The notes under the pieces are model-generated. The model saw only the letters and a list, made by a program, of their open reading frames with translations, had not been told where the DNA came from and searched no databases. The position numbers and the translations under genes were made by a program. Below are positions 18,312 through 28,317 of a DNA stretch of 64,000 nt, piece by piece. Numbering within the stretch: the first letter of the stretch is position 1; each line of letters opens with the position of its first letter. Origin of the DNA: Chakrabartia godavariana (GTDB taxonomy: Bacteria > Pseudomonadota > Alphaproteobacteria > Sphingomonadales > Sphingomonadaceae); NCBI GenBank assembly GCA_005518185.1, contig RKSN01000003.1:558001-622000 (forward strand), written 5' to 3'.

Positions 18312-18369
18312 TTTACATCCCCTCCTATCCCATTATGAAGCGTCGTAACCAAAGGAGCCGGTTGCGCCA

Positions 18370-18870
18370 ATGCGTATTTTGGGGTTGATCCTTGCCCTGT
18401 TGCTGTTGCCCGCACCGGCGGCAGCGCAGGTCGTCATTTCGTTTTACTCGCATGATCTGGGCGCGACCTTCCCGCACGCCTTCATCACGCTGCGCGGCAA
18501 AACGTCGGACGGGCGGGTGGTGGATACCAATTACGGCTTTACCGCCAAGGCGCTGACACCGGCCATTCTGATGGGCTCGGTCGGCGGCAAGGTCGAAACC
18601 TCGACGCCCGCTTATGTCGCGTCGAGCGACCGGCAATTTTCGGTGCCGCTCGACGACCGGCAATATGCGTCAGTCATGTCACTCGTGGAGAAATGGCGGA
18701 CGATGCCGGGCAAGAGTTACAACCTCAACAAGCGCAACTGCATCCATTTCGTGGGGGAGGTGGCGCAGGCGGTGGGGCTGAAGGTCGTGTTCGACAAAAG
18801 CCTCCTCAAAAAGCCCAAATCCTTTCTCCACTCGCTCGTCGCACTCAACCCGTGGCTCAAGGGCTCATGA
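18370..18870 (+). CDS. Secreted hypothetical protein, possible permuted papain-like fold
   Basis: This 166-residue protein has a clear signal peptide (cleavage after 'PAPAAAQ', near residue 20). I do not recognise a named family with certainty. His36 in 'FPHAFITLRG' comes before Cys124 in 'KRNCIHFVGEVA'. This His-then-Cys order is that of circularly permuted NlpC/P60-like proteins (YiiX, LRAT, DUF4105-like), so a periplasmic cysteine hydrolase is possible. The last four bases overlap the start of thiL (ATGA), so the two are translated together. Confidence in the gene is high and in the function low. Confidence 0.75.
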   Translation: MRILGLILALLLLPAPAAAQVVISFYSHDLGATFPHAFITLRGKTSDGRVVDTNYGFTAKALTPAILMGSVGGKVETSTPAYVASSDRQFSVPLDDRQYASVMSLVEKWRTMPGKSYNLNKRNCIHFVGEVAQAVGLKVVFDKSLLKKPKSFLHSLVALNPWLKGS

Positions 18871-19775
18871 CGGTCGAGACCGACTTTCTGACCGGGCTGC
18901 GGCGGATCGCAACGGACAGCGCGGCGCGCGGCCTGCTTGATGATGTGGCGGTGCTGGGGGATCTTGTCCTCACGCACGACATGATCGTCGAAGGCGTCCA
19001 TTTCCTGCCCGATGACAGTCCGGCCGACGTCGCGTGGAAGCTCGTGGCTGTCAACCTCTCCGACCTCGCGTCGAAGGGCGCGGCCCCTGTGGGCATGCTG
19101 GCCGGGACCGGGCTGACCCGCGATGCGGCTTGGAATGCGGCCTTTGTCGAAGGTCTGGGTGAGGCGACGCGCGCGCTTGGCGTGCCATTGCTCGGCGGCG
19201 ATACGGTGGTGATGCCTGAGGGCGCGCCGCGCACCTTCGGGCTGACCGCGATTGGCCGGGTCAATTTTACGCCGCCCTCGCGGATCGGCGCTGCGCCGGG
19301 CGACGTGCTCTATGTGGCGGGCGTCATTGGCGACGCCGGGCTCGGGCTCGACATTGCGCTGGGCCGGCGCGCCGGGCCCGACAGCCTCCTTGCGGCCTAT
19401 CGCCGCCCGGTCCCGCTGCTGGACAGCGGGCGGCTGCTGGCGGGGCATGTGACCGCGATGATGGACGTCTCCGATGGCCTGCTGATCGATGCCGCGCGGC
19501 TCGCGGAGGCGAGCGGTGCCGGCGTGCGGATCGACCTTGATGCCATTCCCCTGTCGGCGGATGCCATGGCCTTCGGGTCAGACCGCGCGGCCCGGCTGCG
19601 CGCGGCTTCGGCCGGGGATGATTATGCGCTTCTGTTCGCGGCTTCGCTGCCGCCGCCGCAGGTGCCCGACCGGGTGACGCGCATCGGGCAGATCGTCCGG
19701 GCGCCCGGCCTGCAGCTTGTCGATGCGCAAGGGGCTGTTCCGCTGCCGGAAAGGCTCGGCTGGCTGCACGGCTAG
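18867..19775 (+). CDS. thiL: Thiamine-monophosphate kinase
   Basis: This 302-residue ThiL phosphorylates thiamine monophosphate to the diphosphate cofactor. The N-terminal 'LLDDVAVLGDLVLTHDMIVEGVHF' region corresponds to the metal/ATP-binding 'GDDAAV..D.lvEg.HF' signature (core DMIVEGVHF), with Leu-Leu in place of the usual Ile-Gly. 'AVNLSDLASKGAAPVG', 'LGGDT' and 'DVSDGLLIDAARLA' are all conserved ThiL segments. The start at 18867 overlaps the upstream stop. The protein is slightly shorter at the N-terminus than the E. coli enzyme (325 residues). Confidence 0.92.
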   Translation: MTVETDFLTGLRRIATDSAARGLLDDVAVLGDLVLTHDMIVEGVHFLPDDSPADVAWKLVAVNLSDLASKGAAPVGMLAGTGLTRDAAWNAAFVEGLGEATRALGVPLLGGDTVVMPEGAPRTFGLTAIGRVNFTPPSRIGAAPGDVLYVAGVIGDAGLGLDIALGRRAGPDSLLAAYRRPVPLLDSGRLLAGHVTAMMDVSDGLLIDAARLAEASGAGVRIDLDAIPLSADAMAFGSDRAARLRAASAGDDYALLFAASLPPPQVPDRVTRIGQIVRAPGLQLVDAQGAVPLPERLGWLHG

Positions 19776-19892
19776 GATGGTTGCCAAAGGGTTGCCAAGG
19801 CGACTCGCAGGCTTCATACCCGCGCCGAACTCCGCCAGAGGCCCAAAAAGTCTCGGGAGTCCGCACACGTATGGGGGAAAGGGATAACCCTG

Positions 19893-22001
<2,109 letters not shown>

Positions 22002-22025
22002 GTCGAACTTGAGACAAGGTTGAGA

Positions 22026-22063
22026 AAGCCCCGTCCGGAACCATCCGGGCGGGGTTTTCTTTT
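22026..22063 (+). terminator. Intrinsic terminator of hppA
   Basis: AAGCCCCGTCCGG (22026-22038) pairs with CCGGGCGGGGTTT (22045-22057) with one G-U and a six-base loop, followed by TTTTCTTTT. It lies 24 bases after the stop codon. Confidence 0.92.
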
Positions 22064-22118
22064 GTCATTTTGCGCGTTAAGGACCGCGCCCAGCGAAAAC
22101 TGAAGCCAAAGAGATTGC

Positions 22119-22337
22119 ATGGCCAAGGAAGAACTTCTCGAGATGCGCGGCACGGTCGTGGAACTGCTGCCCAACGCCATGTTCCGCGTGAAGCTTGAGA
22201 ATGATCACGAAATCCTGGGCCACACCGCCGGCAAGATGCGCAAGAACCGCATTCGCGTGCTCGTTGGCGACGATGTGCTCGTTGAACTTACGCCCTATGA
22301 TCTGACCAAGGGCCGCATCACCTATCGCTTCAAGTGA
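22119..22337 (+). CDS. infA: Translation initiation factor IF-1
   Basis: This 72-residue protein is a complete S1/OB-fold IF-1: '[15 protein letters not shown]' at the N-terminus, '[17 protein letters not shown]' with '[15 protein letters not shown]' in the middle, and '[12 protein letters not shown]' at the end. It binds the A site of the 30S subunit during initiation. It opens an operon with maf (GTGA overlap), an RNase E/G gene and yacG. Confidence 0.98.
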   Translation: MAKEELLEMRGTVVELLPNAMFRVKLENDHEILGHTAGKMRKNRIRVLVGDDVLVELTPYDLTKGRITYRFK

Positions 22338-22930
22338 CGGACACCGGGGCTGGCCCCGTGACGTTCGTTCTCGCGTCGGCCTCGCCCCGTCGGCAGGAGC
22401 TGCTCGCCCGGCTGGGCGTGACGCCTGACATCATTGACCCCGCCGATTGTGATGAAACCCCGCACAAGGGCGAACGGCCCTTGCCCTATGCGCGCCGGAT
22501 CGCCGCGGAAAAGGCCGCCATTGTTGCGGCACGACATGCAGGCGCAGCCATCCTTTCCGCAGATACCGTCGTCGCCGTGGGCGCGCGCATCCTTGGCAAG
22601 GCCGAAACCGAGGCCGACGCCCGCGCCTTCCTCTCGCTGCTGTCCGGGCGCCGACACCGGGTCCACTCCGCCGTCACGCTCATCGATGCAGGCGGACAGG
22701 CGCGCCACCGTGTCTCAACGAGCATCCTCGCCTTCAAGCGCCTGAGCGCGGCGGAGATCGACGCCTATGTCGCCAGTGGCGAAGGACTGGGCAAGGCCGG
22801 CGGCTATGCCGTGCAGGGCTTTGCGGAAGCCTTTGTCCGCACCCTGTCCGGATCGCATTCGGGCGTGATGGGCCTGCCGCTTTTTGAAACCCGCGCCCTC
22901 CTTTTGGCCGCGGGCCTTCCCTGTGGCTGA
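22334..22930 (+). CDS. maf: Maf-family nucleotide pyrophosphatase
   Basis: This 198-residue Maf/HAM1-like protein has '[18 protein letters not shown]' at the N-terminus (core ASASPRR), 'ILSADTVVA' (the catalytic Asp of the family) and '[12 protein letters not shown]'. Maf proteins hydrolyse dTTP/UTP and modified pyrimidine nucleotides and affect septation. The GTG start at 22334 overlaps the infA stop by four bases; a second GTG near 22358 would give an equally good N-terminus. The downstream gene overlaps by 8 bases. Confidence 0.93.
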   Translation: MTDTGAGPVTFVLASASPRRQELLARLGVTPDIIDPADCDETPHKGERPLPYARRIAAEKAAIVAARHAGAAILSADTVVAVGARILGKAETEADARAFLSLLSGRRHRVHSAVTLIDAGGQARHRVSTSILAFKRLSAAEIDAYVASGEGLGKAGGYAVQGFAEAFVRTLSGSHSGVMGLPLFETRALLLAAGLPCG

Positions 22931-23945
22931 ATGGCTCTATGAGCAGGGTCTGGGCGAGAACCGGGCCCTCCTGATCGAGGATGGCCGCGCGGTCGAAGCG
23001 CATCTTGAAGTCTTTCCCGCGCCGCTGCAGCCTGGCGACATCCACGCCATGCGCGTCATTGAAATTCAGGTGCCGGGCAAGCGCGCCCTTGTGCGCAGGT
23101 GGACCCCGGGCGCGGCGCCGGACGCCAATCCGGACTTTGAGGCGATCCTCGAGCCTGTACCCGACAGAACCGGGCTCCAGCGCGACATCCTGGTCGAGAT
23201 CATCCGGGAGCCGATCTTCGACGGCCGGGTGCACAAGCGGGCCAAGGCCCGCCTAGCGGGGCCGGACAGCGTGCCGGGCAGTGCTCCGGCACTGCGGGAC
23301 CGGATCGCAGGGACCGGCCATCCCGTGCGTCTCGTTGACCCCCATGGCGCGGACCTTCTGGAAGCAGCGGGCTGGACCGAGATCATCGAACAGGCCGAGA
23401 CGGGGCAGGTCGATTTCCCCGGCGGGTCGCTGTCGATCATCCCGACCCAGGCGATGACGCTGATCGACGTCGATGGCTGGCTGGATCCCGATGCGCTCGC
23501 GCTTGCGGCAGCGACCGCCGCCGGTCGTGCGATCCGCCTGTTCGGTCTCGGGGGCAGCACCGTCATCGATTTCCCGACCATGTCGAACAAGGCCGTGCGC
23601 ACGAAGGTGCAGGACGCGGTCATGGCGGGCGTCGGGCCGGGGGCGGAGGGCACCGCCGTCAACGGCTTTGGCCTGATGCAGATCGTCCGCCCCCGCCCGC
23701 GCCGCTCGCTGGTCGAGATCGTCCGGGATGATCCGCCGCGCCGTGCCGCGTGCAAGCTCATGCGACAGGCCGAACGGTCACGCCTGATCGGCGCCGTCAC
23801 GATCACGGCTGCCCCGGCGGTCATCGCCGCGCTGGAGGCCGCGCAGGCGCCCGAACAGCTGGCCCCGCGTCTCGGCGGCACAGTCACTCTGGTCGCCGAC
23901 CCGAAATGTGCGCTATGGGGCGGCCATGTCGCCCCGTCACGATAA
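22923..23945 (+). CDS. Ribonuclease E/G family protein, short form
   Basis: This 340-residue protein begins with a GTG at 22923 ('[17 protein letters not shown]'). The catalytic-core remnants are 'LIDVDGWLDPDALALAAATAA' and 'LGGSTVIDFPTM', which align with the RNase E/G DNase-like subdomain carrying two metal-binding Asp residues (here in 'LIDVD' and 'VIDFP'). The N-terminal S1 part is short and divergent, and there is no C-terminal degradosome scaffold. RNase E is normally over 900 residues, so this is closer to a reduced RNase G. The overlap with maf and yacG places it in the same operon, an arrangement common in alphaproteobacteria. Confidence 0.83.
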   Translation: MAEWLYEQGLGENRALLIEDGRAVEAHLEVFPAPLQPGDIHAMRVIEIQVPGKRALVRRWTPGAAPDANPDFEAILEPVPDRTGLQRDILVEIIREPIFDGRVHKRAKARLAGPDSVPGSAPALRDRIAGTGHPVRLVDPHGADLLEAAGWTEIIEQAETGQVDFPGGSLSIIPTQAMTLIDVDGWLDPDALALAAATAAGRAIRLFGLGGSTVIDFPTMSNKAVRTKVQDAVMAGVGPGAEGTAVNGFGLMQIVRPRPRRSLVEIVRDDPPRRAACKLMRQAERSRLIGAVTITAAPAVIAALEAAQAPEQLAPRLGGTVTLVADPKCALWGGHVAPSR

Positions 23946-24117
23946 CAAGCCCGCCCTCTGCCCGCTGTGCCGCAAGCCGGCCGCTGTGGAGCACCTCCCC
24001 TTCTGCTCGCGCGGATGCAAGGACCGCGATCTCCTCAACTGGCTGGGTGAGGCCTATAAGGTGCCCGCGCGCGTTGACGATGATGAAGCAGATTCGGGGC
24101 TGGACAGCGACGCCTAA
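23926..24117 (+). CDS. yacG: DNA gyrase inhibitor YacG
   Basis: This 63-residue protein has the four-Cys zinc ribbon of YacG: 'LCPLC' followed by 'FCSRGCKDRDLLNWLGEAY' (core FCSRGCKDRDL). YacG binds the C-terminal domain of GyrB and blocks DNA binding. The start at 23926 ('MSPRHDNKP') overlaps the preceding gene by 20 bases. The acidic tail 'DDDEADSGLDSDA' is unstructured. Short proteins of this size are normal for the family (about 60-65 residues). Confidence 0.9.
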   Translation: MSPRHDNKPALCPLCRKPAAVEHLPFCSRGCKDRDLLNWLGEAYKVPARVDDDEADSGLDSDA

Positions 24118-24129
24118 GCCTGCTTATAG
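24101..24129 (+). promoter_or_regulatory. Candidate sigma-70 promoter of tRNA-Phe
   Basis: TGGACA (24101-24106) and TTATAG (24124-24129) are separated by exactly 17 bases. The start of transcription would be near 24136, about 27 bases before the tRNA. The -35 box lies inside the end of yacG. Confidence 0.5.
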
Positions 24130-24162
24130 GCGCCCTTCCTCTTCGCAGGACCCCTGCGACGG

Positions 24163-24238
24163 GCCCGGGTAGCTCAGTTGGTAGAGCAGCGGATTGAAAA
24201 TCCGCGTGTCGGCGGTTCGAATCCGTCCCCGGGCACCA
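24163..24238 (+). tRNA. tRNA-Phe (GAA)
   Basis: The 76-base cloverleaf includes an encoded CCA. The acceptor stem GCCCGGG pairs with CCCGGGC. The anticodon stem GCGGA/TCCGC encloses loop TTGAAAA, so the anticodon is GAA. The T arm contains GGTTCGAATCC. Discriminator base is A. Confidence 0.97.
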
Positions 24239-24396
24239 TTTTCTTCGTCTTTTCAGATATTTAGACCGATGCCGCCGCGTTGCTCTGTCTTGCCGGCATG
24301 GCGAGGGCTGGCGGTGGCGGTCATCGCTTGCTTGCAATGACAGGGCCCGGCGCCCATATCTTTGAAATGCTTTGACGCGCGATCGTGCGCAAGCCT

Positions 24397-24420
24397 GCCC
24401 CGCGCATATTGGCGCGGGGC
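24397..24420. other. 9-bp perfect hairpin in the 24239-24505 gap
   Basis: GCCCCGCGC pairs perfectly with GCGCGGGGC around ATATTG, about 85 bases upstream of the small gene at 24506. No T run follows, so it is not a simple terminator. It could stabilise or fold the leader of the downstream mRNA. The rest of the 267-base gap after the tRNA shows no gene. Confidence 0.5.
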
Positions 24421-24505
24421 GCCGTCCCAAGACCCCAGATTGGTTGGCACGCCCTCTTTTCGGCGTGAACCAGCGCCTGCCTCTCGTTCCTGAAAGGACA
24501 TCATG

Positions 24506-24634
24506 ATGGCCAAATCCCAGAAGAAATCGAACCGCGAAGTGCGCAAGCCCAAGGCGGAAAAGCCGAAGACAAATGCGTCCAAGCCTTCGGAGAAGAACGG
24601 CGTTGTCCCCGGGCTGGAACATATAAAGCGATAG
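24506..24634 (+). CDS. Small basic protein of unknown function (42 residues)
   Basis: The 42-residue reading frame begins 'MAKSQKKSNREVRKPKAEKP' and ends 'NGVVPGLEHIKR'. It is very rich in Lys, Arg and Ser, with a net positive charge, and has no membrane segment. AAAGGA lies 7 bases before the ATG at 24506 (another ATG 3 bases upstream is spaced less well). Similar short 'MAKSQK.SNRE.RKPKA' proteins are, as I remember, annotated in other sphingomonads and rhodobacteria, so I consider it a real gene. Its function is unknown; a nucleic-acid-binding or ribosome-associated role would suit its charge. The next gene starts 11 bases later. Confidence 0.7.
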   Translation: MAKSQKKSNREVRKPKAEKPKTNASKPSEKNGVVPGLEHIKR

Positions 24635-24645
24635 GATCAACCGAT

Positions 24646-24930
24646 ATGCGCGTTTCCGAAACCTTCTGTCACGAACAGGAGGCGCTGCAGCGGGCCAGGG
24701 CCGCGGCGGAGCCTCTGGAAAGTCGTCGCAAGATTGCCCTGACGGCTGCGGCTGCCTGGGCCGTGGAAGGTGCGCTCGCCAAAACCCGCGCGCTCAAACA
24801 GGCGCCGCTGGATGCGCTGGATGCCGACATTGCCCGCGAATTTGCGCAGGAGGATAAAGACGCAGCCGCGCTTGCGGCTGCGTCCTCAGCAGAGGGTGAT
24901 GCAGCGGCGTCAGACGACATCACCCGCTGA
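24646..24930 (+). CDS. Hypothetical 94-residue helical protein
   Basis: This Ala/Glu-rich protein has two predicted helices (about 5-45, 'EQEALQRARAAAEPLESRRK', and about 48-80) and an acidic disordered tail. I do not recognise a family. An AGGA motif (24633-24636) lies 8 bases before the ATG. It follows the 42-residue gene closely, so the two are probably co-transcribed. The codon use is like that of its neighbours, and the frame ends just before a shared terminator. Confidence 0.65.
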   Translation: MRVSETFCHEQEALQRARAAAEPLESRRKIALTAAAAWAVEGALAKTRALKQAPLDALDADIAREFAQEDKDAAALAAASSAEGDAAASDDITR

Positions 24931-24936
24931 TGGCAA

Positions 24937-24970
24937 AAGCCCCGCCCTGTCGGGGGACAGGAAGGGGCTT
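24937..24970 (-). terminator. Terminator of the TonB-receptor gene
   Basis: On the minus strand, AAGCCCC and CCTGTC pair with GACAGG and GGGGCTT around a 2x2 internal loop and a GGGG/CCCC loop, then read into TTTT. It lies 26 bases past the receptor stop codon and may also slow transcription from the other side. Confidence 0.75.
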
Positions 24971-24996
24971 CTGCGACGCCGAAGGCGACTTCTGCT

Positions 24997-27498
24997 TTAG
25001 AACTTCACCGTGCCTTCCACGCCGATCAGGCGGCGTGTGCCGGGGGTGATGAACGATCCGCCGAACTCCACGGCAGTGATGACTTCGTTCAGATACTTCT
25101 TGTTGAACAGGTTGTTGGCGAAGACCGACAGACCGAAGCGATCACTCTGGACGCCCAGGCGGGCGTTGAAGATGCCGAACGCGTCGCGGCGGGCCACATC
25201 ATACTTGCCGTCACCGACAAAGGCCGGGAGCTGGAGCGCCGAGCCGGGCAGCAGGCCCGAGAACAGCGTCGGGATCGACTGGTTCTGCACGGTGTGGAAC
25301 CAGGTCGGGCCGGTCAGGCGATAGTCGGCGCGGCCGACGATTTTCAGGTCGTTGCTGAGCGGCTGTTCCAGATCGACGCCGACGTTGAGCGTGTAGTCGG
25401 CCGTATAGGGCGACTTGTTGCCCACCGTGTAGGGACGCGAGCTGTTCTTCTTGATCGAGCTGTCGGTGTAGTTGAACGACCCGAACAGCTTGACGCCCTG
25501 CACCGGCTTCACCGTGGCGGTGAGTTCTGCACCCTTCAGGTCGACACGGTCGATGTTCGACACCACGCGCAGCAGGCCGAAACCGCCGACGAAGAATTCG
25601 AAGAACTGCATGTTGTGGACCTGGGTGTAATAGCCCGCGAGGTCGAAGGTGACCGCGCCATCCGCCAAATTGCCCTTCACGCCGGCTTCGAACGCGCTCG
25701 ACCATTCCTTCTTATACTGGTCATCCACGCGCACATTGGCGCCGAAGAAGTTGACGAAGCTGTTGCGGATGAGCTGTGCCGACCCCTGGTTGTTGAAGCC
25801 GCCGGATTTGAACCCGATGCCCCAGTTGCCATAGATGTTGAGGTCGTCCGTCGGCTTGTAGCTGAGTGTGACCTTGGGCTCGAACTGCTTGAAGCTCGCG
25901 CTCTTCGGGGTCAACGCGCCGAATGCCTGGCCGGGGTTGATCGGACCGCCGGTGAACGGATCGGTCGCGGTCGGGACGAGCGAGGAGGACTTGCGGTCCT
26001 CAACGTCGTAACGCACCGCCAGCCCGGCATCGAACTTGTCATTGGGCTTCCATTCGAGCGACCCGAAGGCGGCGTAGACATTGGTGTTGAACCGGTCGGC
26101 GAGCAGCAGCGTCGTCGGGTTGGTCGAGGTCGGCGCGTTGTACAGCTCCTTGATGACGCCGTTGCCCGTGTCGCCGCCAAGGCTGACGCCCACGGTGCGC
26201 TTGATGTGCAGGTAATAGGCGCCGAGCTGCCAGTTGATCGATTCGCCTTCGCCCATCACGCGCCATTCGGTGCTGAAATCGGTCTGCTTGCGCAGCTGAT
26301 ACTGCGTGCCGTCACAGGTCGTCGGGCTGTAGGGGCCGAAGGTCGAGCCATTGGCGGGCGCGAAGATGAACGGCACCGGGATCTGCCCGATGAAGCCGGG
26401 CTGGTTGACCTTGTAGCCGGTGAGCGCGGCGGTGCTCGCAAAGCAAGCGTTGACCGTCGCCTGGCCCGCCGGGCTGGCGGCGCCGATGAAGCGGGCAAAG
26501 TCGGCCGAGGTGCCGTCGGCGACGAGATCCTGATCGACGTTCGAATAGAGCGCCCAGCCGACGAGCTTCAGGCTGTCGGACAGTTCGTGATCAAGCTTGA
26601 CCGAGAAGTCGAGGCTCGTCTGGTCGTTGGTCGGCCGGATGTTGCTGTAGAAGTTGAACGGGTGCTTGTTCACGTCTTCGTAGAAGGCAGGGTTCACCGC
26701 GCCGAAATTGGGCAGATGGAACGACGCGTTGAACGGCAGCGAGGCGCCGTGGAATTCGGCATAGCGCGCCTTCAGGTCAACCTGCGTCGGGCCGCCATCG
26801 CCGATCAGGACGCGGCCATCGACCGCCCAGTTCTGCTTGTCGTCGACCGTCTTCGAATCGGTGAAGACATTGCGGTAAAAGCCATCGGACTTGCTGGCAT
26901 AGCCCGACAGGACAAAGCCCGCGCCTGCGCCGAGCGGTCCGGCGATGTGCGCGGTCGTTTCCCAGGTGTTGTACTGGCCATAGGACAGCTTGGCAGCCCC
27001 GGTGAGCGTGTCCGTCGGCTTCAGCGTCTGGATGACGATGGCACCGGCGGCGGCGTTGCGGCCGTAAATGGCGCCCTGCGGACCCTTGAGCATTTCAACC
27101 TGGCGCAGCGTGCCCTGCGGCTGGTTGAGCTGCGCGGTGTTGGTCTTGAGGATGCCGTCCACGACGAGCGCGACCGAGCTTTCGGCGTCTCGCGCGCCGT
27201 TGATGCCGCGGATGTTGATCTGCGTGTCGCCCGCTTCGGCAGTGCCGGTCACGATGGTGACGCCCGGCGTCAGGCGGACAAAGTCTTCCGCCTTGGTGGC
27301 GCCCGTGCGGGCAATCGTGTCAGCCGTGAGGACCGCGACCGACGCCGGCACGTCCTGAAGCCGTTCGTTCTGGCGACGGGCCGTGACGATGATGGCTTCA
27401 CCGTCGTCCCCTTCGGCGGCGTTCTGCGCAAGGACCGGCGTTGCCGTCAACGCGACGGCACTGGCGGTGGAAGCAAGGATAAATCGGGAAAGACGCAT
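24997..27498 (-). CDS. TonB-dependent outer membrane receptor
   Basis: This 833-residue receptor has a signal peptide ('MRLSRFILASTASAVALTATPVLA' region, cleavage near 24), a TonB-box-like 'AIIVTARR', a plug domain (about 45-160, 'INIRGINGARDAESSVALVVDG', core RGINGARD) and a 22-stranded barrel that ends in Phe ('GVEGTVKF'). AGGGAGG lies just before the ATG at 27498. It would import a bulky or scarce substrate across the outer membrane. It is divergent from a GntR regulator, with a palindromic site in the shared promoter, so it is probably the uptake gene of the adjacent catabolic cluster. Frames extending upstream of 27498 are not receptor-like. Confidence 0.93.
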   Translation of the reverse strand: MRLSRFILASTASAVALTATPVLAQNAAEGDDGEAIIVTARRQNERLQDVPASVAVLTADTIARTGATKAEDFVRLTPGVTIVTGTAEAGDTQINIRGINGARDAESSVALVVDGILKTNTAQLNQPQGTLRQVEMLKGPQGAIYGRNAAAGAIVIQTLKPTDTLTGAAKLSYGQYNTWETTAHIAGPLGAGAGFVLSGYASKSDGFYRNVFTDSKTVDDKQNWAVDGRVLIGDGGPTQVDLKARYAEFHGASLPFNASFHLPNFGAVNPAFYEDVNKHPFNFYSNIRPTNDQTSLDFSVKLDHELSDSLKLVGWALYSNVDQDLVADGTSADFARFIGAASPAGQATVNACFASTAALTGYKVNQPGFIGQIPVPFIFAPANGSTFGPYSPTTCDGTQYQLRKQTDFSTEWRVMGEGESINWQLGAYYLHIKRTVGVSLGGDTGNGVIKELYNAPTSTNPTTLLLADRFNTNVYAAFGSLEWKPNDKFDAGLAVRYDVEDRKSSSLVPTATDPFTGGPINPGQAFGALTPKSASFKQFEPKVTLSYKPTDDLNIYGNWGIGFKSGGFNNQGSAQLIRNSFVNFFGANVRVDDQYKKEWSSAFEAGVKGNLADGAVTFDLAGYYTQVHNMQFFEFFVGGFGLLRVVSNIDRVDLKGAELTATVKPVQGVKLFGSFNYTDSSIKKNSSRPYTVGNKSPYTADYTLNVGVDLEQPLSNDLKIVGRADYRLTGPTWFHTVQNQSIPTLFSGLLPGSALQLPAFVGDGKYDVARRDAFGIFNARLGVQSDRFGLSVFANNLFNKKYLNEVITAVEFGGSFITPGTRRLIGVEGTVKF

Positions 27499-27597
27499 TT
27501 TAACCTCCCTGTAAGGTAATCCGGATCGTTGCCGGACATGGGTTCTTGAGCCGCGCTGTTGGTGTCCTCGTGCGACAGGCGACTTGATGCGGCAAAG

Positions 27598-27626
27598 AGA
27601 TAATGTATACAAATAGCTACGGTCAA
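27598..27626 (-). promoter_or_regulatory. Candidate sigma-70 promoter of the TonB receptor
   Basis: On the minus strand TTGACC (27626-27621) and TTATCT (27603-27598) are separated by exactly 17 bases, in good position for the receptor gene that starts at 27498. The palindrome at 27604-27611 occupies the spacer directly next to the -10 box. Confidence 0.65.
27604..27611. promoter_or_regulatory. Candidate GntR operator 1 (TGTATACA)
   Basis: The perfect 8-bp palindrome TGTATACA has A/T-rich flanks (AATGTATACAAA). It lies in the spacer of the receptor promoter. On the plus strand its TATACA part would be the -10 box of the regulator, with TTGATG at 27584-27589 sixteen bases upstream. FadR-subfamily GntR proteins often bind TTGTATACAA-like sites. 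A bound repressor would block both genes. Confidence 0.6.
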
Positions 27627-27642
27627 GCTTTTTGGAGTCTCC

Positions 27643-28317
27643 ATGTCCCGCGCTTCCGATCGCGCTTACGATGTCATCCGCAACATGATCCTGTCGGGCG
27701 AACTCCCGGCGGGCGCGCAGCTTGTGGAAGAGGCGCTGGCCGAGAAATGCGGGGTTTCGCGCACACCGGTCCGCGAGGCGATGCGGCGGCTCGAATCGGA
27801 TCTTCTGGTCACGCGCACCGACACGCAGCGCAGCTTCGTGGCGGACTGGTCCCTTGACGATGTGGCCGATGCGTTTGAGCTGCGCGCCATGCTGGAAGGG
27901 CAGGCCGCCCGCCGCGCGGCCGAGCGCATGACCGATGCCGCGCTGGAACGCATCCGCGCCGCCAATCGCCAGATCGGCATCGCGATCGGCAAGCCGTCCC
28001 CCGATGTGGCCGGATTTCTTGAGGGAAACCGGGAGTTTCACGCCGTCATCCTCGAAGTGGCGGGCTCGCGCCGGCTGGCCTCGCTGCTCGTGACTCTGGT
28101 CGAACAGCCGGTCGTCTGGCGGACTGCGTACCATTATGGGCGCGAGGAATTGCGCCGCTCACATAATGAGCATGATGAGCTGATCGCGGCCTTTGCGCGC
28201 CGCGACGGTGCCTGGGCGGCCGCGATCATGACCAGCCACATCCTGCGCGCCTACCATGCCTATGCCGATGCGCATGGCGGCTTTGCCGAGCAGATGCATC
28301 GGGAGGCGGCCGAATAA
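27643..28317 (+). CDS. GntR-family transcriptional regulator, FCD (FadR-type) subfamily
   Basis: This 224-residue regulator has an N-terminal winged helix (about 5-75: 'YDVIRNMILSGELPAGAQL', 'LAEKCGVSRTPVREAMRRLE') and an all-helical FCD ligand-binding domain (about 80-220). The metal-ligand positions of FCD proteins are visible as 'FHAVI', 'HNEHDEL' and 'SHILRAYH'. Such proteins respond to carboxylic acid ligands. It is divergent from the TonB receptor and its stop overlaps the start of the lyase gene (TAATG). TGTATACA occurs at both control points, so it most likely represses itself, the receptor and the catabolic operon. The ligand is unknown. Confidence 0.93.
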   Translation: MSRASDRAYDVIRNMILSGELPAGAQLVEEALAEKCGVSRTPVREAMRRLESDLLVTRTDTQRSFVADWSLDDVADAFELRAMLEGQAARRAAERMTDAALERIRAANRQIGIAIGKPSPDVAGFLEGNREFHAVILEVAGSRRLASLLVTLVEQPVVWRTAYHYGREELRRSHNEHDELIAAFARRDGAWAAAIMTSHILRAYHAYADAHGGFAEQMHREAAE

